From: an uncultured Psychrobacter sp.
GTDB lineage: Bacteria; Pseudomonadota; Gammaproteobacteria; Pseudomonadales; Moraxellaceae
Reading direction: 5' to 3'
Length of the DNA stretch: 64,000 nt
Assembly: GCA_947495055.1 (NCBI GenBank)
Contig: CANLXO010000001.1
Coordinates: forward strand, 1-64,000
Under the pieces are notes generated by a model, which saw only the letters and a list, made by a program, of their open reading frames with translations, was not told the DNA's origin and made no database searches. Shown in pieces: positions 62,636-64,000 of this stretch; the first letter of the stretch is position 1; the number at the start of each line of letters is the position of its first letter. The position numbers and the translations under genes were made by a program.

Positions 62636-63460
62636 ATGACTAAAAATACAATGGCAAATGTCTCCTTGTTGTCGCGCACTACGGATCTACTTAAGCAAAG
62701 TAAAGTCGATGAAGACCGACAATTCGTCGCCGCTTTGGGTCGCGGATTAGCTCTATTAGCAGCTTTCGAAAACGATGAAGTATTGAGCCATCAGCAACTG
62801 TGTCAGATGAGCGGACTACCTAAGGCCACGGTTACTCGCCTAATTCATACCTTAACCGCGCTTGGGTTTTTGCGTACCACGCCGCATGGTCATTATCAGC
62901 TTGGTAGCAGCGCGGTACGTCTGGGCGCATCGGCATGGAGTCGTCATGATATGGTAGCAATCGCTGAGCCTTTACTGCGCCAGTTCGCCATTGACCATGA
63001 AGTATCAGTCAATCTAGCGACAGAGGTTGAAGGCGAGATGCGTTACTTGGCGTGTCATCGTAGCCCCGCGCGCCTGTCGGTTAATCTACAAGTGGGCTCT
63101 GCTGTCCCCATTGATAAAACCGCTATCGGACGCGCTTTTTATGCAGTCAGTACGCCGACTCGGCAAAGCGTCATTGATAGTAAGTTGCAAGATCAGCTAA
63201 ATAAAGAACACTATCAGCAAGCACAAAGTATGTTAATTAAGGCGACGAAATTCTACGAGGCAAACGGTTATACCCTATCAGACGGTGAGTTCTCGCCCGA
63301 TATCTTGGCAGTAGCCGTTGGCGTATTCGATACCACTACAAGTCATTATGGCTATTCGCTCAATGCTAGCGTGCCAAGGGCGAATTGGGATGCGGATGAG
63401 TATGCGGCACAGATTGTGCCAAAGTTGCAGGCGTTGGCTGAGCGGATTGGGCGCGCTTAA
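62636..63460 (+). CDS. IclR-family transcriptional regulator (second)
   Basis: The 274 residues show the winged helix-turn-helix (LSHQQLCQMSGLPKATVTRL) and the GAF-like effector domain (GSAVPIDKTAIGRAFYAV-like segment, YTLSDGEFSPDILAVAVGVF). It is divergent from gcdH, with two palindromic sites in the 169-base gap, so it likely controls gcdH and itself; glutarate or glutaryl-CoA may be the signal. GGGAA lies 6 bases before the ATG. In Pseudomonas the gcdH regulator is of the LysR type, so the regulator class differs here. Confidence 0.88.
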   Translation: MTKNTMANVSLLSRTTDLLKQSKVDEDRQFVAALGRGLALLAAFENDEVLSHQQLCQMSGLPKATVTRLIHTLTALGFLRTTPHGHYQLGSSAVRLGASAWSRHDMVAIAEPLLRQFAIDHEVSVNLATEVEGEMRYLACHRSPARLSVNLQVGSAVPIDKTAIGRAFYAVSTPTRQSVIDSKLQDQLNKEHYQQAQSMLIKATKFYEANGYTLSDGEFSPDILAVAVGVFDTTTSHYGYSLNASVPRANWDADEYAAQIVPKLQALAERIGRA

Positions 63461-63534
63461 ATATTTAATAAACGACCAAACATTAGCTTATCGTTACTCA
63501 ACTATCATTTAGTCGCTATATTATCGAGTTATAA

Positions 63535-63573
63535 TAAGGCGTGTTGTTTACGCAACCGCTTATCGCCTTTTTT
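63535..63573 (+). terminator. Terminator candidate after the second IclR gene
   Basis: AAGGCG pairs with CGCCTT, with an inner GTTG / CAAC helix, and is followed by a T run on the plus strand. Confidence 0.65.
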
Positions 63574-63596
63574 TGTTTCTAATAGCTGAGCTTGTC

Positions 63597-64000
63597 ATGC
63601 CCCAATCTCGTACCAACCTAAACGCTGAACCTAAATCAGACTCCTACCTCATTGGTCTTTTGCTACGCTATAGCACCTTGGCTGCAGCCGCTTTACTCTT
63701 TTTGGCAGGCTTACTGTTGACCAACTGGTGGCTGATTATTATCGGTGGGGCATTAGTCGCCATCGGGGTTTATGATCTCATTCAATCCAAGCATTCTATA
63801 TTAAACAACTACCCTATCGCCGGTCACATCCGCTATGTGCTTGAGGACTTTCGTCCTGAGATTCGCCAGTATTTACTTGAAGATGATAAAGAACAAGTCC
63901 CGTTTTCACGCCAGCAACGTGCGCTTGTGTATCAACGTGCCAAAAATGTCAGCGATACCAATGCTTTTGGGACACTAGATGATTTATATCATCATGGTAA
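63597..64000 (+). CDS. FMN-binding glutamate synthase family protein (5' part)
   Basis: The open frame starts with ATG at 63597 and runs off the right edge after about 134 codons. It has two hydrophobic segments (LAAAALLFLAGLLL and LIIIGGALVAIGVYDL) and then NYPIAGHIRYVLEDFRPEIR and KNVSDTNAFGTLDDLYHHG, typical of membrane-anchored relatives of the glutamate synthase large-subunit FMN domain. The catalytic FMN domain would follow beyond the window. Its true substrate is not established; it need not be glutamate synthase. Confidence 0.87.
   Translation, partial: MPQSRTNLNAEPKSDSYLIGLLLRYSTLAAAALLFLAGLLLTNWWLIIIGGALVAIGVYDLIQSKHSILNNYPIAGHIRYVLEDFRPEIRQYLLEDDKEQVPFSRQQRALVYQRAKNVSDTNAFGTLDDLYHHG

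Overview
This window is a stretch of gammaproteobacterial chromosome. Its gene content points to the Moraxellaceae, most likely Psychrobacter: a fused RNase HI/DNA polymerase III epsilon gene, a fimL-nudC neighbourhood, two tandem BCCT osmolyte transporters, a carA-carB-greA cluster and moderate GC content. The genus is inferred from content and order, since no rRNA or other marker gene is present. I saw no tRNA, rRNA, CRISPR array, prophage or transposase gene.

Layout. 1-3146: a 94-bp tandem repeat with hairpins, abutting a type I restriction-modification pair (hsdS, hsdM on the minus strand; no hsdR in view). 3304-6571: an exported LD-carboxypeptidase-like protein, a DUF1232 protein and two small envelope proteins. 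6836-14704: plus-strand housekeeping genes, namely RNase HI-DnaQ fusion, FimL-like protein, NudC, an RnfB-like ferredoxin protein, endonuclease III, MetK and a DUF3144 protein. 14885-19806 (minus): two paralogous BCCT transporters and a lipoprotein sugar dehydrogenase. 19958-29961 (minus): ClpB with a candidate heat-shock promoter, a YkuD transpeptidase, an SDR/acyl-CoA synthetase pair, topoisomerase IB, PpnP, PrfB with its programmed +1 frameshift, and a HAD phosphatase. 30100-37702: small membrane protein, gamma-carbonic anhydrase-like protein, PAP2 phosphatase, then carA, carB and greA with a structured leader before carA. 37861-42815: the 3' remnant of a lost gene with its terminator, a hypothetical membrane protein, a radical-SAM/DUF4130 pair of probable DNA-repair function, and a glycosyltransferase.

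42809-63460 is a catabolic island. It holds a PuuR-like regulator and PuuD, PuuA-PuuB, an NhaC-type antiporter, AguB-AguA, a Sad-type aldehyde dehydrogenase, an APC permease, GabT-GabD, an IclR regulator, an acetylpolyamine amidohydrolase-like protein with a class III CoA-transferase, glutaryl-CoA dehydrogenase and a second IclR regulator. Together they could convert agmatine to putrescine, GABA and succinate, and 5-aminovalerate (from lysine or cadaverine) to glutarate, glutaryl-CoA and crotonyl-CoA. The window ends inside a glutamate-synthase-family gene.

Most interesting items: the radical-SAM/DUF4130 pair preceded by a perfect inverted repeat; two palindromic operator candidates next to the IclR genes, one enclosing a -10 box; a possible carA attenuator with a short leader peptide; a two-copy MITE-like element; and the gene remnant that kept its terminator. 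All assignments come from reading motifs and gene order; no database search was run.
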